From the NCBI GenBank assembly GCA_036389375.1, contig DASVQA010000116.1:1-28818 (forward strand): 28,818 nucleotides of DNA, given 5' to 3'. This DNA is from QHXQ01 sp036389375. Lineage in GTDB: Bacteria; Acidobacteriota; Blastocatellia; Pyrinomonadales; Pyrinomonadaceae. The notes beneath the pieces are model-generated. The model searched no databases. It was given only the letters and a program-made list of their open reading frames with translations, and was not told the DNA's origin. Below are positions 14,577 to 22,755 of the stretch, piece after piece; positions within the stretch are counted from its first letter, which is position 1, and the number at the start of each line of letters is the position of its first letter. The translations under genes were made by a program, and so were the position numbers.

Positions 14577-15860
14577 ATGTCATTTCGCAGTAAATTCGCC
14601 ATCGTCGTTTTTTCGGCGACTCTTGCCATCTATTCCGTCATCGGCGGCTGGATGCTCACGCGCGCACAGCAGCAGAACGATCCCGGCGCGCAACTGCGCA
14701 TCTTCGAGAGCGTGCTCCAGCACATACGCGACGACTACGTAGATGAGCCTGATCTTAACAAGGTGCGGGCCGGCGCGCTGCGCGGTCTCGCCTATGGTCT
14801 CGATCCTTATTCGACCTACCTGACCGTCGATCAAGTCCGCGACTTCCGCGCCAACATAGACAAAAGTCAGGTCGGCATCGGGGCGGAACTGTCGCAGGTG
14901 GCCTCGTATCTCTATGTCATCGCGCCGGTCAAAGGCGGCCCCGCCGAGCAGGCGGGCGTGCTCGCCGGCGACATCATCGAGTACATAGACAACAAGGCGA
15001 CGCGCGACATCTCGCTCTACGACGCCAAGCAACTGCTCAATGGCGCGGCCGGCTCGGAAGTTAAACTACGCATCCTGCGTGCCTCCACGCGCCCGCTGAC
15101 CATCACGGTCAAGCGCGCGCCCGTCACGACGCCGGCCGCAGAGGCGCGCATGGAAGCGGGCAAGATCGGCGTGGTGCGGATCAACAGTCTGGCGGACGGC
15201 GAATCGGCGGACGTGCAGAAGCGCGTGCAGGAGCTACAGAAACAGGGCGCGCAGAAACTCGTGCTCGACCTGCGCAACGTCGCCGGCGGCTCGCTGGCGG
15301 AAGGCGTGAAGGTCGCTAATCTCTTCATCCGCGACGGCGCGCTGGCGCAGACGGTCGGGCGCGGTGGCAAGACTTTGAAGACGCTGACGGCCGATCCGAA
15401 ACTGGCGATCTTCGATGGCCCGGTCGTCGCCTTAATTGATCGCGGCACGGCGGGCGCGGCCGAAATCGTCGCCTCCGCGTTCAGCGAACGCAAACGCGGC
15501 GAAGTGGTCGGCGAGAAGAGTTTCGGCGCGGGCGCGGAGCAGCAGCTATTCACCCTGCGCAACGGCGACGGCCTGCTGCTCACGGTCGTCAAGTGGGCTT
15601 CGGGCACGGGCAAGGCTTTTCTCGGCACGGGCGTCACGCCCTCGGTCGAAGTTAAGCGACCGGAACTCGCCGCCGCCGTCGATCCTGAAGACTTGACGGG
15701 CAACGACGACGACGCGATTGCGCGCCCATCGCAGTCGAACGATAAACGCGAGGTCGCACCGGAGACCGCTTCGCCCAAGCAGCAACCCGAAGACACGCAG
15801 CTTAAGAAGGCGCTCGAACTGTTGCGCGACAACAAAGGCGCGCTGCCGAAAGCGGCTTAA
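14577..15860 (+). CDS. S41 (C-terminal processing) protease homologue, catalytic dyad substituted
   Basis: ATG 14577 has CCAGGAG six bases upstream and gives a 427-residue product. It has an N-terminal signal anchor (about residues 8-24), a helical cap (about 35-85), a PDZ domain (about 95-170, GIGAELSQV...PAEQAGVLAGDIIEYIDN) and an S41 peptidase core. The usual G-S-A-S-A-S-E segment reads G-T-A-G-A-A-E, so the nucleophile position is Gly293. The general-base Lys, 25 residues later in F-G-K-G, is Ala318. Gln322 is kept. The fold and substrate-binding PDZ seem intact but Ser/Lys catalysis should be absent, so a scaffold or regulatory role is likely. The low-complexity tail is acidic. It is convergent with the TlpA-like gene. 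Confidence 0.85.
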   Translation: MSFRSKFAIVVFSATLAIYSVIGGWMLTRAQQQNDPGAQLRIFESVLQHIRDDYVDEPDLNKVRAGALRGLAYGLDPYSTYLTVDQVRDFRANIDKSQVGIGAELSQVASYLYVIAPVKGGPAEQAGVLAGDIIEYIDNKATRDISLYDAKQLLNGAAGSEVKLRILRASTRPLTITVKRAPVTTPAAEARMEAGKIGVVRINSLADGESADVQKRVQELQKQGAQKLVLDLRNVAGGSLAEGVKVANLFIRDGALAQTVGRGGKTLKTLTADPKLAIFDGPVVALIDRGTAGAAEIVASAFSERKRGEVVGEKSFGAGAEQQLFTLRNGDGLLLTVVKWASGTGKAFLGTGVTPSVEVKRPELAAAVDPEDLTGNDDDAIARPSQSNDKREVAPETASPKQQPEDTQLKKALELLRDNKGALPKAA

Positions 15861-15877
15861 CTTTCAGGCAAGTAACA

Positions 15878-15922
15878 AAAATCGAAGGGCAGGAGCATCA
15901 TTTGCTCCTGCCCTTCGATTTT
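15878..15922. terminator. Perfect 20-base hairpin terminator between convergent genes
   Basis: AAAATCGAAGGGCAGGAGCA at 15878-15897 pairs exactly with 15903-15922 across a 5-base loop. An A/T run at both ends makes it usable by both strands. It ends the S41 gene and the minus-strand TlpA-like gene. Confidence 0.9.
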
Positions 15923-15941
15923 ATACGTCGTTTGCTTGCAT

Positions 15942-16484
15942 TCACTTCGCCTGCTTTGTCTCGACCTCTGTCAGGCGGGCGATGGCCTTTCGTAAGTCTT
16001 CGATCCCTTTCGCTCCGGTCAGCCGGGTGTCAATTTTACCTTCCCTGTCGATCACGATATGCGTGGGGAATGACACATTCCCGGAGTTGTCGCTGTACGT
16101 GCCGACTATCAGGCTGCCGGCGTTCGGCACGATGTGGTACTTAAATCTGTGCTCCTTCAGGAAAGGTCTCAAAGTGGCTACGTTATCCAAAGTAGGCGCG
16201 ATGAACACCACGCCCTTATGCTTGTATTTGTTCACCAGGCTATTCAACTTGCTGAACTCGGCAATGCACGGCGCGCACCCGGTAAACCAGAAATTCAGCA
16301 CTACCACCCGCCCGCGCAGCGCGGCTAAATCAAACTTTTCGCCCTGCAAAGAAGTTAGACTAAAAGCAGGGGCCACGGGCTTTTCGCCCTTCGATTGGTT
16401 AACCGGGTTGGTCGTTTGACCGGACACGGTGGCCGCTACTATGAACGACAACATAAGGCTCGACAGGTAGCTACGTCGTTTCAT
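15942..16484 (-). CDS. TlpA-like thioredoxin-fold protein (disulfide reductase family)
   Basis: This 180-residue protein begins at ATG 16484 with GGAGGA eight bases upstream. A signal peptide occupies about residues 1-22. The redoxin domain has VVVLNFWFTGCAPC, with the active-site pair Cys70-x-x-Cys73, the 'FPTHIVIDREGKI' cis-Pro strand and a C-terminal helix. This is a periplasmic TlpA/ResA-type thiol-disulfide protein. CAPC instead of WCGPC or CEPC at the active site is a common variation. Substrates are unknown; no cytochrome c maturation genes are nearby. Confidence 0.88.
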   Translation of the reverse strand: MKRRSYLSSLMLSFIVAATVSGQTTNPVNQSKGEKPVAPAFSLTSLQGEKFDLAALRGRVVVLNFWFTGCAPCIAEFSKLNSLVNKYKHKGVVFIAPTLDNVATLRPFLKEHRFKYHIVPNAGSLIVGTYSDNSGNVSFPTHIVIDREGKIDTRLTGAKGIEDLRKAIARLTEVETKQAK

Positions 16485-16619
16485 GCCTGCTTCCTCCGCA
16501 ACCCACCAGCTTGATTATGCCTGCTTCGGGCGTGCTGGCTGATACGCCTTGCGTTGTTTGCGGGGCGACGGCCGCCCGACGCGTGAAGTAATGCTCTTTG
16601 CAGCAGCAACTGCTACCGT

Positions 16620-18194
16620 TTAAAGCGGGATGTTGCCGTGCTTCTTCGGGGGATTGGTGTCGCGCTTGTTTTCGAGTAGGGCGAGCGCGCGGATCAGTCT
16701 GGGCCGCGTCTGTGCGGGTTCGATGATCTCGTCGATGAAGCCGCGCTCGGCCGCGACGTAAGGGTTGGCAAACTTCTCTTCAAACTCTGCGATGCGGGCG
16801 GCGCGCGCCTGTTCTTTGTCGTCCGCCTCGCTTAGCTCGCGCCGATATAAAACTCCGACTGCGCCCTCCGCGCCCATCACGGCGATCTCGGCAGACGGCC
16901 AAGCCAGATTGATGTCTGTGCGGATATGTTTGGACGCCATCACGCAGTAAGCGCCGCCATAGGCTTTGCGTGTGATGACGGTGACTTTGGGGACGGTTGC
17001 TTCAGCGAAGGCGTAGAGGAGCTTCGCGCCGTGCCGGATGATGCCGCCGTGTTCCTGACGCACGCCGGGCAGAAAGCCGGGCACGTCCTCGAAGGTGACG
17101 AGTGGGATGTTGAAGCAGTCGCAGAAGCGGACAAAGCGCGCGGCTTTAACGGAGGCGTCAATGTCGAGCACGCCCGCGAGGTAGGCGGGCTGGTTGGCGA
17201 CGATGCCGACGCTGCGCCCGTCTAGACGCGCGAAGCCAACGACGATGTTGGGCGCATACTGCGCGTGAACTTCAAAAAAATAGTTGTCGTCAATGACCGA
17301 GCCGATCACGTCGCGTATGTCGTAAGGCTGATTCGACGCGGCGGGCACGATTGAGTTGAGCCGCTCGTCCGTGCGCTCAGGGCTATCGGTCGCAGCCAGA
17401 CGCGGCGGGTCGTCCATGTTGTTCGAGGGCAGGAAGGAGAGCAGTTCGCGGACGAGTTGCAGGGCGTGTTCGTCGGAGGTGGCCGCAAAGTGCGCCACGC
17501 CGGAGATGCGGTTGTGTGTGTCCGCGCCGCCCAACTCTTCCTTGGTCACATCCTCGTGCGTGACGGTTTTGATCACGTCGGGGCCCGTGATGAACATGTA
17601 GGAGGTGTGCTGCACCATCACGTTGAAATCGGTGATGGCGGGACTGTAGACCGCACCGCCCGCGCACGGCCCCATGATGCAACTGATCTGCGGCACGACG
17701 CCTGAGGCCAGCGTGTTGCGCAGGAAGATGTCGGCGTAGCCGCCGAGACTGAGGACGCCTTCCTGTATGCGCGCGCCGCCTGAATCGTCCAGCCCGATGA
17801 TTGGTGCGCCCACCTTCATGGCCAAGTCCATCACCTTGCAGATTTTCTCCGCGTGCGTCTCCGACAACGAGCCGCCAAAGACGGTAAAGTCCTGCGCGAA
17901 GACGAAGACGCGCCGGCCGTCCACGTGTCCGTAGCCGGTTACGACGCCGTCGCCCGGATATTGCTGCTGGTCTAAACCGAAATCGCGCGTGCGGTGCACG
18001 ACGTGTTTGTCGAACTCCGTGAAAGTGCCTTCATCGAGCAGGAAGTTGATGCGTTCGCGCGCGGTCAGCTTGCCGGCCGCGTGCTGGCGCGCGACACGCT
18101 CAGCGCCGCCGCCCTCGGCCGCACGGCGTTCGCGCGCGCGCAGGCGTTCAAGTTTGGACGCGGATTTTTCCGGCTGCTGCTGCGTTGAACTCAT
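16620..18194 (-). CDS. Acyl-CoA carboxylase carboxyltransferase subunit (propionyl-CoA carboxylase beta-like)
   Basis: The start ATG 18194 (MSSTQQQPEKSASKLERL...) gives a 524-residue protein, the usual length. A longer N-terminal reading is possible but lacks family similarity. Family motifs include HAAGKLTARERI, DFTVFGGSLSE, 'DSGGARIQEGV', 'GPCAGGAVYSPA', 'EDVPGFLPGVRQEHGGIIRHGAKLLYAF', 'ITRKAYGGAYCVM' and 'WPSAEIAVMGAEGAVGVLYRRE'. These define the beta (carboxyltransferase) subunit that transfers CO2 from carboxybiotin to acyl-CoA. The biotin carboxylase and biotin carrier partner are not in the window. Propionyl-CoA versus other acyl-CoA preference cannot be decided from the sequence. Confidence 0.92.
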   Translation of the reverse strand: MSSTQQQPEKSASKLERLRARERRAAEGGGAERVARQHAAGKLTARERINFLLDEGTFTEFDKHVVHRTRDFGLDQQQYPGDGVVTGYGHVDGRRVFVFAQDFTVFGGSLSETHAEKICKVMDLAMKVGAPIIGLDDSGGARIQEGVLSLGGYADIFLRNTLASGVVPQISCIMGPCAGGAVYSPAITDFNVMVQHTSYMFITGPDVIKTVTHEDVTKEELGGADTHNRISGVAHFAATSDEHALQLVRELLSFLPSNNMDDPPRLAATDSPERTDERLNSIVPAASNQPYDIRDVIGSVIDDNYFFEVHAQYAPNIVVGFARLDGRSVGIVANQPAYLAGVLDIDASVKAARFVRFCDCFNIPLVTFEDVPGFLPGVRQEHGGIIRHGAKLLYAFAEATVPKVTVITRKAYGGAYCVMASKHIRTDINLAWPSAEIAVMGAEGAVGVLYRRELSEADDKEQARAARIAEFEEKFANPYVAAERGFIDEIIEPAQTRPRLIRALALLENKRDTNPPKKHGNIPL

Positions 18195-18311
18195 CTCTGT
18201 TTTTGCGACACCCTGTTCAGTCTGGCGAGCCGACCCAATTGTAACATCGAACGACGCGACCGCGCGCCGCGCGGGCCGCAACTGTCGGCCGGCAAACTCA
18301 GACCGCGCGCT

Positions 18312-18821
18312 TCACACGGCAAAAGGAAACTCGCGGCGTTCGATGAGCGCCACGAGTGCGGCGAGCGCGCACCTGACCTGCGCTTGCAGGTCGGCGGTGT
18401 AGTTGAACTCTGCGGCATGGCGCGCAAACTCGTCTTCGTCGAGCACCTGATAAGTGAAGTCCGGCGCGACGAGCACGTCTATGTCGAGGTCTATAAAACT
18501 GAGCACGCGCCCGTCGAACGTGGCGGGCTGGTTGATGTTGCAGTAGTAGTTGCGTAAATGGCCCGCCGGCTCGCGGAAACGAAAGACGCTGTACCAGCGA
18601 TCCGTCCAGTAGTATTCGGTGCTGAGCGTGCCATGCGCGATGCGGCCGAGCAAGGGGTGATTGACCTCCTCGGCAAAGACGCCGTCGAGCACGATGAGCG
18701 ATCCGGTCTGCGCGGTCAGACGCGCGGGCCATTGCCTGTGCAGCCGCCCGTCGAACTTGCGCGCGTGGACAAAGACCGATGCGCCGTCTGGTGCAGATGC
18801 TTGCATGCGCGCCCCGCTCAT
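18312..18821 (-). CDS. DUF402 domain protein (nucleoside diphosphate hydrolase-like fold)
   Basis: This 169-residue protein carries the DUF402 signature: 'EYYWTDRWYSVFRF', 'NYYCNINQP', then FIDLDIDVLVAPDFTYQVLDEDEF. Members include FomD and the Staphylococcus nucleoside tri/diphosphate phosphatase. These act on nucleotide phosphates with divalent metals (established for those members). The Asp/Tyr core is intact here. The start ATG 18821 overlaps the stop of the FAH-family gene by four bases, so it is the last gene of that operon. Confidence 0.85.
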   Translation of the reverse strand: MSGARMQASAPDGASVFVHARKFDGRLHRQWPARLTAQTGSLIVLDGVFAEEVNHPLLGRIAHGTLSTEYYWTDRWYSVFRFREPAGHLRNYYCNINQPATFDGRVLSFIDLDIDVLVAPDFTYQVLDEDEFARHAAEFNYTADLQAQVRCALAALVALIERREFPFAV

Positions 18822-19612
18822 CGTGCTTGACCGTGCGCCGCCCGCACGTGGTTGCGTAGCACGCCGACGCCCGCCACTTCAACTTCGACCATGTCGCCGG
18901 CCAGCAAGGGCCCGACACCGGCGGGCGTGCCGGTGGCGATCAGGTCGCCGGGTTGGAGCGTCATGATGTGCGAGATGTAGCGGATCAGGAAGGGGACGGG
19001 AAAGGCCATCGCACTCGTGTGCGCCTGCTGGCGCACCTCGTCGTTGACGCGCGTCGTCACCTGCACGTCGAGCGGGTCAAGGTCGGTTTCGATGTAGGGG
19101 CCGACGGGGCAGAAGGTGTCGAAAGATTTAGCGCGCGTAAACTGCACGTCCTTGCGTTGCAGATCGCGCGCCGTCACGTCGTTGACGCAGGCGTAGCCGA
19201 GGACGTAGTCGAGCGGGTTGTCTGTGTCTGCGAGCCGCCGCGCCTGCCGTCCGATAACGACGGCGAGTTCGCCTTCGTGTTCGACGCGCGCCGAGGCGGG
19301 CGGCAGTTCAATCGCAGCGTCAGGGCCGACGATGGCCGAAGGCGCTTTGAGAAAGAGCAGCGGCTCGTCCGGCATGGCGTTGCCCAACTCGGCGGCATGC
19401 TCTTTGTAGTTGCGCCCGACACAGACGATCTTGGAGGGCGTGACGGGCGCAAGCAGCGCGACCTCTGCGAGCGCCACGCCCGGCCCCGTCTCCGGCGGCG
19501 CAAACGGCAGGCTGAAGATTTCCTGTGCCGCGAGCGGAAAAACCTCTGCGCCCGCGATGAAGCCATAGCGCGCCTCGTCCGATGCGCGTGTCATGTAGCG
19601 GCAGATTCTCAT
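18818..19612 (-). CDS. Fumarylacetoacetate hydrolase (FAH) family protein
   Basis: This 264-residue protein has the family metal ligands in 'EHEGELAVVIG' (Glu111, Glu113) and 'NDVTARDLQ' (Asp145), along with 'KIVCVGRNYKEHA' and 'GDLIATGTPAGVGPL'. FAH-family enzymes hydrolyse or decarboxylate beta-diketo or hydroxymuconate-type compounds; the exact substrate (acylpyruvate, oxaloacetate decarboxylation and others) is not readable. It overlaps crcB upstream and the DUF402 gene downstream by four bases each. Confidence 0.9.
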   Translation of the reverse strand: MRICRYMTRASDEARYGFIAGAEVFPLAAQEIFSLPFAPPETGPGVALAEVALLAPVTPSKIVCVGRNYKEHAAELGNAMPDEPLLFLKAPSAIVGPDAAIELPPASARVEHEGELAVVIGRQARRLADTDNPLDYVLGYACVNDVTARDLQRKDVQFTRAKSFDTFCPVGPYIETDLDPLDVQVTTRVNDEVRQQAHTSAMAFPVPFLIRYISHIMTLQPGDLIATGTPAGVGPLLAGDMVEVEVAGVGVLRNHVRAAHGQAR

Positions 19613-19986
19613 ACTTGTCTGGCGATCAATTCACCCAGCCACACGGCGCTCAGCCCCAACGTAATGTGCGCTGCCACGTTTAACCCGGCTAATAACATAC
19701 GCCCTTCGTGTACCAGTGCTAAGGTCTGATAACCAAATGCGGAGTAGGTAGTAAAGCCGCCCAGCGCGCCGACGATGAGCAGCAGTTGCAGCTGCGGCGA
19801 AAGCAGTTGCGTGTGCTCGGCCAACCCGCCGAGCAGACCGATGAGCAGACAGCCGAGGACATTGACCAAGAGGGTCGCATAAGGAAAGACGGGCGCGGCC
19901 AAGAGCCTGATGATCAGCACGCCGGTCAGATAGCGCGCGATGCAACCAAAGAACCCGCCCACGCCGACAGCCAGAGCATTCTTCAT
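19609..19986 (-). CDS. crcB: Fluoride exporter CrcB/Fluc
   Basis: This 125-residue protein has four transmembrane helices. Conserved motifs are GGFFGCIARY (helix 1), TLLVNVLGC (helix 2) and GGFTTYSAFGYQ (helix 3). These line the fluoride path and central Na+ site in the dual-topology Fluc family. It sits mid-operon, with 40 bases to the FN3 lipoprotein and a 4-base overlap with the FAH gene, so no separate fluoride riboswitch is expected and none was found in the 40-base gap. Confidence 0.92.
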   Translation of the reverse strand: MKNALAVGVGGFFGCIARYLTGVLIIRLLAAPVFPYATLLVNVLGCLLIGLLGGLAEHTQLLSPQLQLLLIVGALGGFTTYSAFGYQTLALVHEGRMLLAGLNVAAHITLGLSAVWLGELIARQV

Positions 19987-20026
19987 CTCTCTGCGATGAT
20001 AGACCGAAGCCTCGGCCCCTTAAGCC

Positions 20027-21214
20027 TCAAGGCACGACTTCGGAGACGACCTCGGACGCGGGGCTGACGTTCCCGGCCGTGTCCAACGCAACCAGATAAT
20101 AGTAGTAACGCACGCCTGCTTCGACCGCCTCGTCCTGATAGGTCGTGCGCTCGTACACCGTGCGGTTCAACTTCGTCCAACTCTCTTTAGGCAGCTTCGG
20201 GTCGGTGGCGCGATAGATGTTGTAGCCCGCCACATCGCGTTCAGGATTGGCCGGCCAGAACAGCGACAGCTTGCCGGGCGCGGCTGCGACCGTGATCGAG
20301 GTCGGCGCGGAGGGCGGAAACTTGTCTGCGGGTGTGATGCTGACGGCGTTCGAGTTCAGGCTCTCGACCTGTGCGCCGCCCGTGCCGAGCGAGACGGCGC
20401 GCACTAGATAGATGTACTCCTCGCCGAAGCGAAACGTCTGGTCGGCAAACTCGTTGCCGCTCACGAGTCCTTTGTTGAGCGGCGTCTGGCCAGCTTCGGT
20501 CTGCGAGCGGTCGGTGCGATAGACGTTGTAGCCGAGCAGATTGAGGGGCGTCGAGCCGTCCACGTTCGCGGGCGGCGGCTGCCAGCGCACGAGGATGGTG
20601 GACTCGGTCGCGTTGACGACGGAGGTGAGCGCGGGCGGCTGGCTGACGCGCGTGGCCGGCTCAAGCAGGAGAAAGTTTGAGAAGGCGGCGCGCTGCCCGG
20701 CGGCGTTGACGTAGCGGAGCGAGTAACGCAGGCGCACAGGCTCGGTCAGGGTCAGCGTGTCCGTGTAGCTGAGCGTCTCCTGCCCCTGCTTGATCTCTTC
20801 GTAAGGGACGGAGCCGATGAGCGTGGCGCGCGCGCCGAACTCCTCTTCGGTGAGCGGCAAGGGCGCGTCCGGGCGTTCGGCGACGCGGTACACGTCGATC
20901 CGGCGGATCGACTGCACGCTCTCATCCGAAGCGTTGCGGCGCGGCGCAGGCCAACTCAGAATCACCTGATTGCCGCGCTGCACGCCTGATAACAGTTCCG
21001 TCCGCTGCGGGATGCGCTCGACCGGTGGCAGCGGCGGCCGGCGCTTGCCACAACTGACAAGACCGCAGACAGGAGCTAACAGGCAGAGAGTTAAAACCGA
21101 CAGGCAGCAGACCGATGGCCGCGTGCTTGGCGCACGCGGCGGCGCACAGTTTTGGCTTAACTGCCCGTCGCCCTCCGTCTGCCGTCTGCTGTGCTTTGGC
21201 GTTGGCGTGGTCAC
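20027..21214 (-). CDS. Lipoprotein with fibronectin type III domains
   Basis: This 395-residue protein starts at GTG 21214, which overlaps the hslU stop by four bases. After a 33-residue polar N-terminus comes a lipoprotein signal with lipobox LVSC (Cys55), then a Pro-rich linker. Three FN3-like modules follow (about 75-185, 193-295, 300-393), with VILSWPAP, 'TILVRWQPP' and 'KLSLFWPANPERDVAGYNIYRA' strands. It is probably anchored to the outer membrane. The unusually long stretch before the signal suggests the actual start could be internal, but there is no Met or ribosome binding site there. Binding partner unknown. Confidence 0.8.
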   Translation of the reverse strand: MTTPTPKHSRRQTEGDGQLSQNCAPPRAPSTRPSVCCLSVLTLCLLAPVCGLVSCGKRRPPLPPVERIPQRTELLSGVQRGNQVILSWPAPRRNASDESVQSIRRIDVYRVAERPDAPLPLTEEEFGARATLIGSVPYEEIKQGQETLSYTDTLTLTEPVRLRYSLRYVNAAGQRAAFSNFLLLEPATRVSQPPALTSVVNATESTILVRWQPPPANVDGSTPLNLLGYNVYRTDRSQTEAGQTPLNKGLVSGNEFADQTFRFGEEYIYLVRAVSLGTGGAQVESLNSNAVSITPADKFPPSAPTSITVAAAPGKLSLFWPANPERDVAGYNIYRATDPKLPKESWTKLNRTVYERTTYQDEAVEAGVRYYYYLVALDTAGNVSPASEVVSEVVP

Positions 21215-22650
21215 AGTATGTACCGGCTCAAGTCCTGATCTTTGACGATCTCCGTGAGGGTGCGTTCGACGTAGGCTGCGTCGATCAACTGGTGCTTGGG
21301 TTCGAGGTCGGGCGCGTTGAAACTGATCTCGTCCAAGACCTTCTCCATGATCGTGTGCAGGCGACGCGCGCCGATGTCTTCCGTCTGCTCGTTCACGCGC
21401 CCGGCGAACTGCGCGACTGAATCAATCGCGTCGGGCGTAAACTCCAACACGATGCCCTCCGTCTCAAGCAGCGCGAGGTATTGCTTGATGAGCGAGTTCT
21501 TCGGCTCGGTCAGGATGCGCTTGAAATCTTCGATGGTGAGCGATTCCAACTCGACGCGAATGGGAAAGCGCCCCTGCAATTCAGGGATCAAATCCGATGG
21601 CTTGGAGACGTGAAACGCGCCCGCGGCGATAAAGAGTATGTGGTCTGTGCGAACCATGCCGTAGCGCGTGTTGACGGTCGTGCCTTCGACGATGGGCAGG
21701 ATGTCGCGCTGCACGCCCTCGCGCGATACGTCGGGCCCGCCGCCGCCCGACTCGCGCCCGGCGATCTTGTCCAACTCGTCTAAGAAAATAATGCCCGCCG
21801 ACTCGACGCGCTCAAGCGCCGCGCGCGCCACCGCCTCCATGTCTATGAGCCGCTCCTCCTCCTCTTGCAACAGGTACTCCATCGCCTCGTCCACGCGCAT
21901 GCGGCGGCGCTTGGTGCGTCCTTGAAAGAGGTTGCCGAGCATGTCCTTCATGTTGATGCCCATCTCTTCGATGCCTTGCGGGCCGGCAACTTCGATGGTC
22001 GGAAAACTCTTTTCGCGGACTTCCATTTCGACGATGCGATTGTCGAGCTTGCCGGCGCGCAACTGCTCGCGCAACTTCTCGCGCGTGCGCTGAAACTGAT
22101 CGTCGCGCGGGGCTTCGACAGTGTTGGTGGCGGCGGGCACGTCCGTCTGTGCGTCTTCGGCGTCGAAGTCGAAGTAAGCGCCGGAGCCGGGGCGCGGCGG
22201 CAGGAGGAGATCGAGTACGCGTTCTTCGGCGTTCTGCTCGGCCTTATCGGCGATCTCGTCCGTCTTCTCGACGCGCACCATGTCCACGGCGATCTCGCAC
22301 AGGTCGCGGATCATGGATTCCACATCGCGCCCGACGTAGCCGACCTCTGTGAACTTCGACGCCTCGACCTTGAGAAAGGGCGAGTTGGAGAGGCGCGCGA
22401 GCCGGCGCGCGATCTCGGTCTTGCCTACGCCGGTCGAGCCGATCATGATGATGTTCTTCGGCATCACGTCGGCCGCCATCTCCGGCGCGAGTTTCTGCCG
22501 CCGCACACGGTTGCGCAGGGCGATGGCGACGGCGCGCTTGGCGGCGTGCTGCCCGACAACGTGCTTATCCAACTCCGCCACGATCTGGCGGGGCGTCATC
22601 TCGTCCAAACCGATGGCGTCGTCCGTGTCACCTGAGAGATAAATAACCAT
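21211..22650 (-). CDS. hslU: ATP-dependent protease ATPase subunit HslU
   Basis: This 479-residue protein has 'MTPRQIVAELDKHVVGQ', Walker A GSTGVGKT (71-78), the pore loop GYVG (104-107), Walker B IIFLDELDK (287-295), and the C-terminal DLSRYIL that docks into HslV. It is slightly longer than typical because of a Pro/Ala/Asp-rich insertion at about 152-185 in the I-domain. HslU is a AAA+ unfoldase feeding the HslV peptidase. The ATG 22650 has only a weak ribosome binding site; an internal ATG at codon 18 (22599) is the alternative start. hslV lies 105 bases upstream. Confidence 0.95.
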   Translation of the reverse strand: MVIYLSGDTDDAIGLDEMTPRQIVAELDKHVVGQHAAKRAVAIALRNRVRRQKLAPEMAADVMPKNIIMIGSTGVGKTEIARRLARLSNSPFLKVEASKFTEVGYVGRDVESMIRDLCEIAVDMVRVEKTDEIADKAEQNAEERVLDLLLPPRPGSGAYFDFDAEDAQTDVPAATNTVEAPRDDQFQRTREKLREQLRAGKLDNRIVEMEVREKSFPTIEVAGPQGIEEMGINMKDMLGNLFQGRTKRRRMRVDEAMEYLLQEEEERLIDMEAVARAALERVESAGIIFLDELDKIAGRESGGGGPDVSREGVQRDILPIVEGTTVNTRYGMVRTDHILFIAAGAFHVSKPSDLIPELQGRFPIRVELESLTIEDFKRILTEPKNSLIKQYLALLETEGIVLEFTPDAIDSVAQFAGRVNEQTEDIGARRLHTIMEKVLDEISFNAPDLEPKHQLIDAAYVERTLTEIVKDQDLSRYIL

Positions 22651-22755
22651 TGTGTAAGGGCTGAGGGCTGCGGGCTAAGGGCGGCGGCGGTGAAAAGTTC
22701 AACTTGTTAAGTTGTTCTGTTCCGCCTTCATCCCCCCAACGCTCAGCCCTCTTAT

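Noticed and set aside
18298..18918. Arg-rich frame on the minus strand overlapping the DUF402 and FAH genes
   Set aside because: It is an alternate frame of two well-supported genes and has no family motif.
19987..20026. Possible fluoride riboswitch in front of crcB
   Set aside because: The gap is only 40 bases and carries no GGNGAU...type fold; crcB is inside an operon.
21865..22635. Plus-strand frame opposite hslU
   Set aside because: Antisense shadow; hslU motifs are unambiguous on the minus strand.
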